Of a stretch of 64,000 nucleotides of DNA, positions 7,751 through 16,144 are shown piece after piece. Source of the stretch: Chitinophagaceae bacterium (GTDB lineage: Bacteria > Bacteroidota > Bacteroidia > Chitinophagales > Chitinophagaceae); assembly GCA_017853575.1 (NCBI GenBank), contig JAFMJI010000003.1, positions 124,001-188,000 of the forward strand. Direction: 5' to 3'. The stretch's first letter is position 1. Every line of letters starts with the position of its first letter. The position numbers and the translations under genes are program-made. Under the pieces are notes generated by a model. The model was not told where the DNA came from. It ran no database searches and was given only the letters and a program-made list of their open reading frames with translations.

Positions 7751-10700
7751 ATGAAAAAGCAAATCGCTCTGATGATGGCCCTGTACATCACTTGTTTTGG
7801 TGTCTATGCTCAAAAAGATACCAGCTTTACAACCTATAAAAACCTTCCGCTGAAAGCCAGCAGAATGTTTGAACTCAAAACAAATGAGGGAACATGGACG
7901 TCTGTTGATGTGAGTCCGGATGGATCGACCATTGTTTTTGATATGATGGGAGATTTGTATACAATCCCAATGTCTGGAGGCAAGGCAAGTCAAATTACCC
8001 GTGGACTCGCTTTTGATCAACATCCGAGATACAGTCCGGATGGAAAGAAAATATTGTTTGTATCAGATAAAAGTGGTGCCGAAAATCTCTGGTACATCGA
8101 CACAGATAAAAAAGATACTGTTCAGCTCACCAAAGAAACCAATCAAAATTTTGTTTCAGCAGAATGGACTCCTGATGGGAATTATATTGTTTATTCCAAA
8201 GGAAGAAGAATCAACAAGCTATATATGATTCATAAAGATGGTGGAGCAGGAGCGCAATTGATCAGCGAACCAGCTACTTTAAAAACCATTGATCCTGCTA
8301 TCAGCCATGATGGGAAAATCATTTATTATTCATATCGTACTGGCTCTTGGAATTACAATGCTCAGCTGCCCCAATATCAAATTGGTATGTATGATAGAGA
8401 AAATGGAAAAACTTCCAGTCTTACTTCTCGCTATGGAAGTGCATTCACTCCTGTATTGTCGGGCGATGGAAATTGGATGGTGTATGGAACCAGGCATGAA
8501 GACAAAACTGGGTTGATCATCCGAAACTTAAAAACTGGAGATGAGAAATGGTTGGCATATCCTGTTCAAAGGGATGATCAGGAATCCATTGCAGTTTCAG
8601 GTGTGCTGCCTGCCATGTCATTTACGCCAGATAATCAAACACTCATTGCATCTTTTGGAGGAAAAATAAATAAAATAAATATCGTCAATGGCAATATTTC
8701 AAACATCCCATATACAGTGGAAGGCAAATTGGAATTGGCTCCTGAAGTATTATTTAAATATCCTGTGAAGGATACTTCATATGCTCAGGCTACACAAATT
8801 AGAGATGCAGTTCCTTCCCCCGATGGCAAAAAAATGGCTTTTACGGTATTAAACAGATTGTATGTGATGGATTATCCCAATGGGAATCCAAAGCGTCTTA
8901 CTGCAAATGAATTCACAGAGGCACAACCTTCGTGGAGTCCTGATGGGAACTCAATTGTGTTCAGCACATGGAGTGTCAATGGAGGGCAGTTGCAAATTGT
9001 AAATGCAGATGGATCTGCGTTAAAAACCATCACCCATGTAAATGGATTGTATCAAACACCTCGTTATTCTTTGAAAGGAGATAAAATTATTTTTGAACGT
9101 GCACCATATCAAAAATTCAAAGATGCATATGATCCTAGCTGGGATGACCGTGAAGATGTTATCGCATGGGTTGATGCAAAAGGTGGAGAAGAACATGTTA
9201 TCGACAAAGCGAATGGAAGATACAATCCGCATTTTTCTGTAAGCGATGAAAGAATTTATTTCAACTCAAATGGCAATTTGATATCGATCAAGTGGGATGG
9301 TACAGATGAAAAAGTTCATGCTAAAATAAACGGCATTGTTACCTATGGATCTATTCCTACGCACAATGGTAAACCATCTGCGGATCCTTGCATCATACCT
9401 GAAGAATTGAGTGATTTGGATGCGAAAGAAAACAACCCGCCTTCACCCGCCAGCGAAATCTGGCTGTCGCCTAAAGGTGAAAAAGCAATTGCAAAGGTGA
9501 ACAACAATGTATATGTTGTAACCATTCCGCAAACTGGTAAAACAACTACTATTTCAGTTGCAGATGCTGCCAATGCTGAGTTCCCAAGCATTAAATTAAC
9601 AGAACTGGGTGGAGAGTTTCCTGCATGGGAAGCAAACGGACAGAGCGTGCATTTCAGTTTGGGTGCAGCACATTTTATTTATGATTTAAATAAATCTAAA
9701 TCATTTGAAGATAGTCTCAAGCTTGCAAAAAAATTGGCTGAGCAAAACAAGTCAACAGATACCACTAAAAAAGCAACTGTAAAAAAAGAAGATCCAACTT
9801 ACAAACCTGAAGAAACTTGGGTGAAAGTGTTTTATAAAAAAGATATTCCATCATCTACCATTCTATTGAAAGGCGCAAGAATCATTACCATGAAAGGTGA
9901 TGAAGTTATCAATGGTGATGTTTTAATAGTGAACAATCGAATTCAATCTGTTGGAAAAGGAGTTAAAACCCCTGCAGGCACCAAAGTAATTGATGTGTCT
10001 GGCAAAACAATCATACCAGGGTTTGTTGATGTGCATTCTCACATGTGGCCATCATGGGGCATTCACAAAACCCAAGTTTGGATCTATGCAGCAAATCTTG
10101 CGTACGGAGTTACCACAACACGCGACCCACAAACGGCTACTACGGATGTGTTGACCTATGCAGACATGGTGGAAGCCGGACAAATCATGGGCCCAAGGGT
10201 TTACTCTACTGGTCCTGGGGTTGGTTATTGGTTCTACAATGTGAAAGATTCTGCACAGGCAGAAAATATTTTGAAGCAATACAGCAAGTATTATAACACG
10301 CAGTATATCAAAATGTATTTGACTGGCAACAGACAAACCAGACAGTGGATTATCAATGCTGCACGAAATCAAAAGTTAATGCCCACAACCGAAGGTGGAT
10401 TGGATTTCAAATTAAACATGACCAATTTGTTGGATGGATATCCAGGTCATGAGCATTCCATTCCAATTTATCCATTGTATAAAGATGTAACCAAAACAAT
10501 AGCTGATGCAAAAATGGCGGTAACACCAACGCTGTTGGTTTCATATGGTGGTCCATGGGCAGAGAATTATTATTATGAAAATGACAATCCATACAGCAAT
10601 AAAAAACTTCAATTCTTTACACCCTATGAAGAGCTTGCCTCTAAGTCAAGACGAAGAGCAACTTGGTTTTTGCCCGAAGAACATGTATTTCAAAAGCATG

Positions 10701-11101
10701 CCAAGAGTATGAAATCAATTGTTGAAGATGGTGGATTGGCAGGCATAGGCAGCCATGGTCAATTGCAAGGACTTGGATACCATTGGGAATTATGGTCAAT
10801 GCAAAGTGGTGGAATGAGAAACATCGATGCCCTGAAAGTGGCTACCATCAAGGGTGCTGAGGCTTTGGGACTTGATAAGGATTTAGGTAGTATCGAGAAA
10901 GGAAAGTTGGCCGATCTGATTATTTTGGATAGAAATCCATTGGAAAATATCAGAAACACCAATACGATTAAATATGTTATGAAGAATGGCAGACTTTACA
11001 ATGGTGATAATGGAGATGAAGTTGCACCTGCTCAGAAAAAACTTCAAAAGTCAGAGTGGGTTGATAAAACTCCCTCAAAAAATACCAATGTCGAGGAATA
11101 A
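7751..11101 (+). CDS. Exported TolB-type propeller plus amidohydrolase fusion
   Basis: 1116 residues with a Sec signal peptide (cleavage near YAQK). Residues about 35-480 hold repeated PD40/TolB-like blades, e.g. DVSPDGSTIVF, RYSPDGKKILF, EWTPDGNYIVY, VPSPDGKKMAF and SWSPDGNSIVF. From about 700 onward is a metal-dependent amidohydrolase: ILLKGARIITMKG, then GFVDVHSHMW with the HxH metal pair at 762 and 764, later GHEHSIPI, and near the C-terminus GSIEKGKLADLIILD. The combination is known in Bacteroidota and other groups and is often linked to exported imidazolonepropionase- or dipeptidase-like enzymes. It likely cleaves a cyclic or linear amide outside the cytoplasm; the substrate cannot be read from sequence. 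Second gene of the exported operon. Confidence 0.9.
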   Translation: MKKQIALMMALYITCFGVYAQKDTSFTTYKNLPLKASRMFELKTNEGTWTSVDVSPDGSTIVFDMMGDLYTIPMSGGKASQITRGLAFDQHPRYSPDGKKILFVSDKSGAENLWYIDTDKKDTVQLTKETNQNFVSAEWTPDGNYIVYSKGRRINKLYMIHKDGGAGAQLISEPATLKTIDPAISHDGKIIYYSYRTGSWNYNAQLPQYQIGMYDRENGKTSSLTSRYGSAFTPVLSGDGNWMVYGTRHEDKTGLIIRNLKTGDEKWLAYPVQRDDQESIAVSGVLPAMSFTPDNQTLIASFGGKINKINIVNGNISNIPYTVEGKLELAPEVLFKYPVKDTSYAQATQIRDAVPSPDGKKMAFTVLNRLYVMDYPNGNPKRLTANEFTEAQPSWSPDGNSIVFSTWSVNGGQLQIVNADGSALKTITHVNGLYQTPRYSLKGDKIIFERAPYQKFKDAYDPSWDDREDVIAWVDAKGGEEHVIDKANGRYNPHFSVSDERIYFNSNGNLISIKWDGTDEKVHAKINGIVTYGSIPTHNGKPSADPCIIPEELSDLDAKENNPPSPASEIWLSPKGEKAIAKVNNNVYVVTIPQTGKTTTISVADAANAEFPSIKLTELGGEFPAWEANGQSVHFSLGAAHFIYDLNKSKSFEDSLKLAKKLAEQNKSTDTTKKATVKKEDPTYKPEETWVKVFYKKDIPSSTILLKGARIITMKGDEVINGDVLIVNNRIQSVGKGVKTPAGTKVIDVSGKTIIPGFVDVHSHMWPSWGIHKTQVWIYAANLAYGVTTTRDPQTATTDVLTYADMVEAGQIMGPRVYSTGPGVGYWFYNVKDSAQAENILKQYSKYYNTQYIKMYLTGNRQTRQWIINAARNQKLMPTTEGGLDFKLNMTNLLDGYPGHEHSIPIYPLYKDVTKTIADAKMAVTPTLLVSYGGPWAENYYYENDNPYSNKKLQFFTPYEELASKSRRRATWFLPEEHVFQKHAKSMKSIVEDGGLAGIGSHGQLQGLGYHWELWSMQSGGMRNIDALKVATIKGAEALGLDKDLGSIEKGKLADLIILDRNPLENIRNTNTIKYVMKNGRLYNGDNGDEVAPAQKKLQKSEWVDKTPSKNTNVEE

Positions 11102-11140
11102 AGATCTTTTAGTAACTTAATGATTCAAAAAATGATTGCC

Positions 11141-12043
11141 ATGAAACGTATCAAGATTGCTTGCCTTTTAGCTTTTTGCCTGATATCAGCCACATCAATT
11201 GCACAAGGACCAAAAATATTGGTTGTTACTGCTCACCCTGATGATGAAACAGGATTTTGCATCACCATGTTCAAAGTTGCAAGAGAACTGCACGGAGAAG
11301 TAGACATGGCAGTCATGACAGATGCTGGAGGTGGGTTTGCAGACTCACAACTCGGAGCAATCTATTATGGGTTGAATCTGACTGATTCTTTGGTTGCAAG
11401 AACACACTTGCCATTGATCAGAAAACAGGAAATTACAAATGCTGCAAAAATTATGGGTGTGAGAAATATCTATTTCATGGAACAGGAAGATGATTATTAT
11501 ACACTCGATATCAATCCTTATATCTCTGGTAAAAACTGGGATATTAAATATGTAGAAAGAAGAATGGATAAAATCCTTGCAGATCGTCAGTATGATTTTG
11601 TGATTACCATGTTGCCACATCCTGGTCAGCACGGGCATCACAAAACTGCTGCACTCATGGGAATTAGAGCGGTACAACGTTATAAAGGAGCAAACAAGCC
11701 TATCATCATTGCCGGTAGTCCAATGCGTGCTGATAGCAAGCCAACTGAGTTTACCATGTTAGAAGGATATCCTGAAACAAAGATCAATCCAACTGCTCCC
11801 TCATTTACATTGAACAGAGCATTCCGGTTCAAAGAAAATGATAAAGTGAGTTATAAAATAGTTGCCGATTGGGTGATTGCAGAATATAAATCACAAGGCG
11901 CTATTCAGGAAAACGGAATTCACAGAACGGATATGGAAGTATATCGTTATTACGATTTGAATGATCCAACAGGGATTTCAAAAGTTCAAAAACTATTCGA
12001 CGATTTGGCAAAGAGTGGATTTGCTGCTCCAGAAAAAAAATAG
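11141..12043 (+). CDS. Exported PIG-L family deacetylase
   Basis: About 300 residues. A signal peptide (MKRIKIACLLAFCLI, cleaved near SIAQ) is followed by the PIG-L/LmbE zinc site AHPDDE (residues 31-36) and the distal histidine block HPGQHGHHKTAA near 165-176. PIG-L enzymes remove acetyl groups from N-acetylglucosamine-containing or related N-acyl substrates. Three in-frame ATGs (11120, 11132, 11141) are possible; 11141 gives the best signal peptide. It sits 39 bases after the amidohydrolase and 3 bases before the next lipoprotein gene, so the operon would put two amide-cleaving enzymes outside the cytoplasm. Confidence 0.9.
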   Translation: MKRIKIACLLAFCLISATSIAQGPKILVVTAHPDDETGFCITMFKVARELHGEVDMAVMTDAGGGFADSQLGAIYYGLNLTDSLVARTHLPLIRKQEITNAAKIMGVRNIYFMEQEDDYYTLDINPYISGKNWDIKYVERRMDKILADRQYDFVITMLPHPGQHGHHKTAALMGIRAVQRYKGANKPIIIAGSPMRADSKPTEFTMLEGYPETKINPTAPSFTLNRAFRFKENDKVSYKIVADWVIAEYKSQGAIQENGIHRTDMEVYRYYDLNDPTGISKVQKLFDDLAKSGFAAPEKK

Positions 12044-12046
12044 TTC

Positions 12047-13336
12047 ATGCGCAATTTTTTAAAAATCCTTTTGCTGTTTTTTGTATGTTCATGCAAGAAT
12101 CAGCAAGAGGATTTTACTCCTACATTTAAACTCATTCCCTCAGAAAAATTTCTGTTCAAATCTTTTGTCGATTGTAACATGGCTGAGGCATGGATCGGCG
12201 ATACCTTAAGAATTTTTGCTGGTAAATATGGTGAAGATCCTGTTTGGGGTGATTCAAAGGAATTGGAATTTGCCAGTGGTAACAATGCAGATGAAGTTTT
12301 TCTTACACCAGCTGAACATTTCATCGATCCTATCATGCCTCCCAATGTAAAACCTACTGAAATCGGTTTGCATGGGGCAGTTTGGTTTGAAACAGTGTAT
12401 CAATCATCGAAAGATGCTTCTGGGAAAACATTGTATGCAATCTATCACAATGAAAACTATCCTGCAACATTACCATACAACCCTTCCACAGGTGAAGGAT
12501 ATATTGATTCACTCTGGCCACAAGGGCTTACAGATGTAAAATCACCAGCTGCAGTTTGCAGGATTGGTGTCATGAAATCTACAGATGGCGGGCATTCTTG
12601 GGATAACAGAGGAATTTTTATTGAAGACCTTCAACCCCGCATGATTTTAAAACCCCATAATAATTCTCTCACTTTTGCTGGTGGTGTTGGCGATCCTTCA
12701 GCAGTTGCAAGCGGAGAATATCTGTATCTATTTTATGGTGAGTATGGATACCCGGGAGTATATAATGGAAATCAGTATGATTCGGTTTTTGAAGCAACTG
12801 GCCAGTGCATCAGTATTGCGAGAATTAAAATCGCTGACCTGGATAACCCAGTAGGAAAAGCAAAGAGATGGAACGGAAAATCTTTTAATGCAGCATACAA
12901 TGGAATCGGCAAGCCGGTTCAATCACTTCAAATTCCTGCAACAGAAAAAGGGGGAGCAGCTTCGCGTCGTGGTCAACAATTCCATTGGGGACCTTCTGTA
13001 AGTTGGAACGAATACCTGAATTGTTGGGTAATGATGATGGGTAGGGTGGAAGATAAAAAATGGGAAGGAGATAAAATTTATCTCTCCTTTAATAAAAACA
13101 AAGATCTTGGTTCTGGCAACAATTCTCAAGAATGGTCTAAGCCACAGCTGGTGATGCAGCAACCCGGACACATATTATGGTATCCATCATTGCAGCCTTT
13201 AAATTCAGAAGAGGATATTAAAAATAAAAGAACCTGTTTGCGACTTGGTAAAAAAGCCAGGCTCTTTGTAAAAGATATGCTGGATCCTCAGGCAGATTAT
13301 ATTTCTGAATACATCATTGAGTTCGAAAAGAAATAA
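12047..13336 (+). CDS. Lipoprotein with sialidase/glycosidase-like propeller
   Basis: 429 residues with a lipoprotein signal (MRNFLKILLLFFVCSCKN, lipidated cysteine near 16). The body has features of a five- or six-bladed glycosidase-like propeller: an Asp-box-like STDGGHSWDN near 184-193, GGVGDPSAV with YLYLFYGEYG, and a late HWGPSVSWNEYLNCWVMM. This resembles DUF4185 or sialidase-like proteins, but I cannot assign a glycoside hydrolase family and see no definite catalytic set. It closes the exported operon that starts with the racemase-like gene, directly behind the deacetylase. A glycan-binding or glycan-cleaving surface protein is a reasonable guess. Confidence 0.75.
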   Translation: MRNFLKILLLFFVCSCKNQQEDFTPTFKLIPSEKFLFKSFVDCNMAEAWIGDTLRIFAGKYGEDPVWGDSKELEFASGNNADEVFLTPAEHFIDPIMPPNVKPTEIGLHGAVWFETVYQSSKDASGKTLYAIYHNENYPATLPYNPSTGEGYIDSLWPQGLTDVKSPAAVCRIGVMKSTDGGHSWDNRGIFIEDLQPRMILKPHNNSLTFAGGVGDPSAVASGEYLYLFYGEYGYPGVYNGNQYDSVFEATGQCISIARIKIADLDNPVGKAKRWNGKSFNAAYNGIGKPVQSLQIPATEKGGAASRRGQQFHWGPSVSWNEYLNCWVMMMGRVEDKKWEGDKIYLSFNKNKDLGSGNNSQEWSKPQLVMQQPGHILWYPSLQPLNSEEDIKNKRTCLRLGKKARLFVKDMLDPQADYISEYIIEFEKK

Positions 13337-14416
13337 TTACTTCACAGCTACAGCAATTTTAGAATCTGCAGTACCATAGTATAAAAACCATTTGTTTTTG
13401 AAGTGTACGAGACCTTCTACAAAACAGACTTCGTTCACTTCACCCACTTTTTCATACTCCTTGTCTGGTTTGATAAAATAAGTATTGGTTCTATTGATGA
13501 GTTGATAAGGGGCTGTTGCTGAAAATAAGGCCTGTCCTGCACTATAGCTGAATTTTGGCAAACTGGTATCATTGAAATTTGCAGCATTGCTTCCATTGTA
13601 TATCAAGAGTATTCCTTCTTTTCTCAGTAATGCATATGGCCCCGGTTCTACCAACCGGCTATCGTGGTATCCCATCCTCGGGTGCATTATAGAAATCATT
13701 TTTTTGCTTTCTGCATTTTCTGCCATTTCCCAATGAATCAAATCTTCCGATGATGCAAGAAACAAATCTGTATCACCAAAATACATCCAATACCGACCAT
13801 TAATTTTTGTTGCAATAATTTTTCCATCTACTTCTTTCGAAACAATTGCACCTGATTTAGACCATGTATTGATGTATTTTTCATCTTTTATGACTGGACC
13901 CATTTTTTGCCAATGAATCAAATCACTTGAAAATGCAAAGCACAGTCTTGCAGTTTTTCCATCATACGAAGTATAGGTTAGAATATATTTTCCATCTTCC
14001 GTAGAAACAATTCTAGGATCTTCGATTCCACCCTTCCATTCATATTTCAACAAACGATCATTGTCAGGAAATAAAATTGGAGTTGGATTTTTTTTGAAAT
14101 GAATACCATCATCGCTGATGGCCATTCCTAATCTGGATGTTCCAATACTGTCTTGTGCCCTGTAGATCAAATAAACTTTATCATCTTTTACCAAGGCAGT
14201 TGGATTCAATACATTTTTTTCTTCCCAGTGCACCACTGTTCCACTAACTGGACAGTCAAATGTTTGGTTTGTATCAGGTGTCATGATGGGATTTGCACTG
14301 TCCACTTTTGTAAATCCATCCAATGACCAGCTTTCGGTTATTTTATTTTTTGAAGTACACTGAATCAGGAAGCTTGAAAAAAATACTGTTGGAATAAAAA
14401 ATAAAATCTTCTTCAT
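13337..14416 (-). CDS. GH130-like glycosidase or phosphorylase, probable lipoprotein
   Basis: About 359 residues. The N-terminus MKKILFFIPTVFF ends in LIQC, an imperfect lipobox (glutamine before the cysteine), so lipid anchoring is likely but not certain. The five-bladed propeller shows GH130 hallmarks: NPTALVKDDKVYLIYRAQD with the catalytic-type aspartate, GGIEDPRIV, SDLIHWQKMGPVI, YWMYFGDTDLFLA and DSRLVEPGP. GH130 members act on beta-mannosides by phosphorolysis or hydrolysis; an exported one would more likely be a hydrolase, but that is inference. The frame stays open upstream to 14503; the ATG at 14416 is chosen for the signal. Only 23 bases separate its start from the divergent FGE-like gene. 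Confidence 0.8.
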   Translation of the reverse strand: MKKILFFIPTVFFSSFLIQCTSKNKITESWSLDGFTKVDSANPIMTPDTNQTFDCPVSGTVVHWEEKNVLNPTALVKDDKVYLIYRAQDSIGTSRLGMAISDDGIHFKKNPTPILFPDNDRLLKYEWKGGIEDPRIVSTEDGKYILTYTSYDGKTARLCFAFSSDLIHWQKMGPVIKDEKYINTWSKSGAIVSKEVDGKIIATKINGRYWMYFGDTDLFLASSEDLIHWEMAENAESKKMISIMHPRMGYHDSRLVEPGPYALLRKEGILLIYNGSNAANFNDTSLPKFSYSAGQALFSATAPYQLINRTNTYFIKPDKEYEKVGEVNEVCFVEGLVHFKNKWFLYYGTADSKIAVAVK

Positions 14417-14439
14417 GACTATATTTATGTTTCGCAGAA

Positions 14440-15543
14440 ATGAAAATAAGACTAATTTATTTGTTGGGTTTGTTGAGCTTCCTGTCTTGCAGACAGCATT
14501 CAACTGCTGTTAAAATCAATGAAGACAGTTTGGCGCATTGTGCAAGCAAATTGCCTTCCAGGCTGGGAAATATTTCTTCATCTGATTCAATGATCAATGC
14601 TGCCTCAACTGTATCACACGATGGGATGGTTTGGATTGAGGGAGGTGAATTCACCATGGGAGCACAAGATCAAGAAGGAAGATCAGATGAATATCCTGCA
14701 CATAAAGTGAAATTGAATGGCTTTTGGATGGACAACACTGAAGTGACCAATGCAGCATTCAAAAAATTTGTTGATGCTACAGGGTATATTACCACTGCTG
14801 AGAAAGCTCCTGATTGGAATGAATTGAAAAAACAATTACCTCCAGGAACTCCAAAGCCACCTGATAGTGTATTGGTTGCTGCATCGTTGGTATTTATGAA
14901 ACAACCTTCTGGTGTGGGTTTGGGAGACCCAAGTATTTGGTGGGCATGGCAGAAAGGTGCAAACTGGAAACATCCACAAGGGCCTGGTTCATCCATAAAA
15001 GGAAAAGAAAATTTACCGGTAGTTCATGTTTCATGGGATGATGCAATGGCATATTGCAAATGGAGTGGTAAGCGATTGCCTACTGAAGCTCAATGGGAAT
15101 ATGCTGCAAGGGGAGGAAAGCAAACTGCATATTCTTGGGGAACGGAAGATATTGAAAGAGGAAGACCCAAAGCCAATACTTGGCAAGGCGCCTTCCCAAG
15201 TTTTAATACTTCATGGGATGGTTTTGAAAATGTGGCTCCTGTTAAATCATTTCAACCCAATTCATTTGGGTTGTATGATATGGCGGGAAATGTCTGGGAG
15301 TGGTGTTCCGATTGGTATAAGAATGATTATTACAAAACGATTTCTAATCAGGTGCTTCAAAATCCCGTCGGGCCAGAACGCAGTTATGATCCTGATGAAC
15401 CTACCGTACCTAAAAAAGTGGTGAGGGGTGGATCGTTTTTGTGCAATGCTTCCTATTGCAAAGGATATCGGGTGAGCTCAAGAATGAAAACTGCTACTGA
15501 TACTGGTTTGGAGCATACAGGATTTCGTTGCGTAGCCGATTAA
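14440..15543 (+). CDS. Formylglycine-generating enzyme family (SUMF1) lipoprotein
   Basis: 367 residues with a lipoprotein signal (MKIRLIYLLGLLSFLSC, cysteine 17). The FGE-sulfatase domain runs from about 62 to the end: MVWIEGGEFTMGAQD, FWMDNTEVTNAAFKKFV, LPVVHVSWDDAMAYCKWSG, RLPTEAQWEYAARGG, NSFGLYDMAGNVWEWCSDW and VVRGGSFLCNASYC. The last block holds the cysteine pair (335 and 340) that defines true formylglycine-generating enzymes; many paralogues lack it. These enzymes convert an active-site cysteine of sulfatases to formylglycine, with copper in the studied examples. No sulfatase is encoded in this window, so the partner is elsewhere or the protein has another role. Its promoter must lie within or just before the divergent GH130 gene start. 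Confidence 0.92.
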   Translation: MKIRLIYLLGLLSFLSCRQHSTAVKINEDSLAHCASKLPSRLGNISSSDSMINAASTVSHDGMVWIEGGEFTMGAQDQEGRSDEYPAHKVKLNGFWMDNTEVTNAAFKKFVDATGYITTAEKAPDWNELKKQLPPGTPKPPDSVLVAASLVFMKQPSGVGLGDPSIWWAWQKGANWKHPQGPGSSIKGKENLPVVHVSWDDAMAYCKWSGKRLPTEAQWEYAARGGKQTAYSWGTEDIERGRPKANTWQGAFPSFNTSWDGFENVAPVKSFQPNSFGLYDMAGNVWEWCSDWYKNDYYKTISNQVLQNPVGPERSYDPDEPTVPKKVVRGGSFLCNASYCKGYRVSSRMKTATDTGLEHTGFRCVAD

Positions 15544-15558
15544 CCGAACTTCAATCAT

Positions 15559-15942
15559 CTATTTTTTTATACTTTTTGGCATTTTTTTATCGGTAAGTTT
15601 CTGGAGTAAATCCATTTGTTGTGCCACGGTTTTTTTCAAAAATTGGATTTCAGTCTTTTGTTCTTCCACTAAATTTCTGAGCCATACAATATTTTCATCC
15701 CTGCTGTTCTCTATGTAATTAGCATCAGGCTGTTCAGTAAGATTTTCAATGTCATCGATGCTTAAGTGCAGAAAATCAGCGATTTCTGCTAATGTATATT
15801 TATTAATATTACCGGTCCGTTCAAAATAAGAGATCAGTGTTCTCGTTTTCCCAATTCCCTTGGCAAGATCATGTTGGGTGAACCCCTTGAAGGCACGTAT
15901 TCTTTTGATTTTTTCGCCCAGATGAATTTTTTTCTTTTTCAC
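15559..15942 (-). CDS. XRE-family helix-turn-helix regulator
   Basis: 127 residues. A helix-turn-helix of the Cro/XRE type occupies about residues 8-60 (GEKIKRIRAFKGFTQHDLAK, then ISYFERTG and IADFLHLSIDDI). The C-terminal half (about 75-127) is predicted as a coiled coil, suitable for dimerisation (VEEQKTEIQFLKKTVAQQMD). The start codon is GTG at 15942; no ATG lies before the HTH. A 26-bp perfect palindrome 29 bases upstream of the start is a good candidate for its own operator, giving autoregulation and possibly control of the divergent TspO-like gene. It converges on the FGE gene with a 15-bp gap. Confidence 0.88.
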   Translation of the reverse strand: MKKKKIHLGEKIKRIRAFKGFTQHDLAKGIGKTRTLISYFERTGNINKYTLAEIADFLHLSIDDIENLTEQPDANYIENSRDENIVWLRNLVEEQKTEIQFLKKTVAQQMDLLQKLTDKKMPKSIKK

Positions 15943-15970
15943 CTTTGCAATTAGGTTAATATTAATTTGT

Positions 15971-15996
15971 CAAAATGACAAATATTTGTCATTTTG
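15971..15996. promoter_or_regulatory. 26-bp perfect palindrome, likely XRE operator
   Basis: The half-site is CAAAATGACAAAT and its exact reverse complement follows with no spacer. An additional TTTGTC half-site at 15966-15971 pairs with GACAAA at 15977-15982 across 5 bases, so three TTTGTC/GACAAA units lie in a row. It is located between the XRE gene and the divergent TspO-like gene, as expected for an autoregulatory operator. Confidence 0.65.
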
Positions 15997-16004
15997 CATA
16001 TTCT

Positions 16005-16095
16005 GGTGCATTTATCTTAGGCTTGCCTTTGGCAATTTATGAAATGCACCAAGGGCTCTGATTAGCAACGTTCCGTTTATTCGGGACGTTTTTTT
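16005..16095 (+). ncRNA. Structured leader or small RNA before the TspO-like gene
   Basis: Three nested or successive hairpins are visible. An outer stem GGTGCATTT (16005-16013) pairs perfectly with AAATGCACC (16042-16050). Inside it, TTGCC (16023-16027) pairs with GGCAA (16031-16035). A separate terminator hairpin follows at 16067-16090 with a T tract. No plus-strand gene precedes it, so this is either a free small RNA or a 5' leader with a regulatory terminator. I cannot match it to a known riboswitch class. A short frame MKCTKGSD (16040-16066 region) lies within it and is probably incidental. Confidence 0.45.
16067..16095 (+). terminator. Intrinsic terminator in front of the TspO-like gene
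   Basis: AACGTTCCG (16067-16075) pairs with CGGGACGTT (16082-16090), including one G-U pair, around a 6-base loop. Seven T residues follow (16089-16095). It ends 49 bases before the ATG of the TspO-like gene. Confidence 0.7.
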
Positions 16096-16144
16096 ATGTC
16101 CCTTCACGTACCCTTACTTAAATTTACCTAAATATATTTTTCCA

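Noticed and set aside
16040-16066. Short frame MKCTKGSD as a leader peptide for the TspO-like gene
   Set aside because: Its stop codon is immediately followed by the terminator arm with no alternative antiterminator strand, so a ribosome there would block the terminator; unlike the asd leader it has no amino-acid bias.
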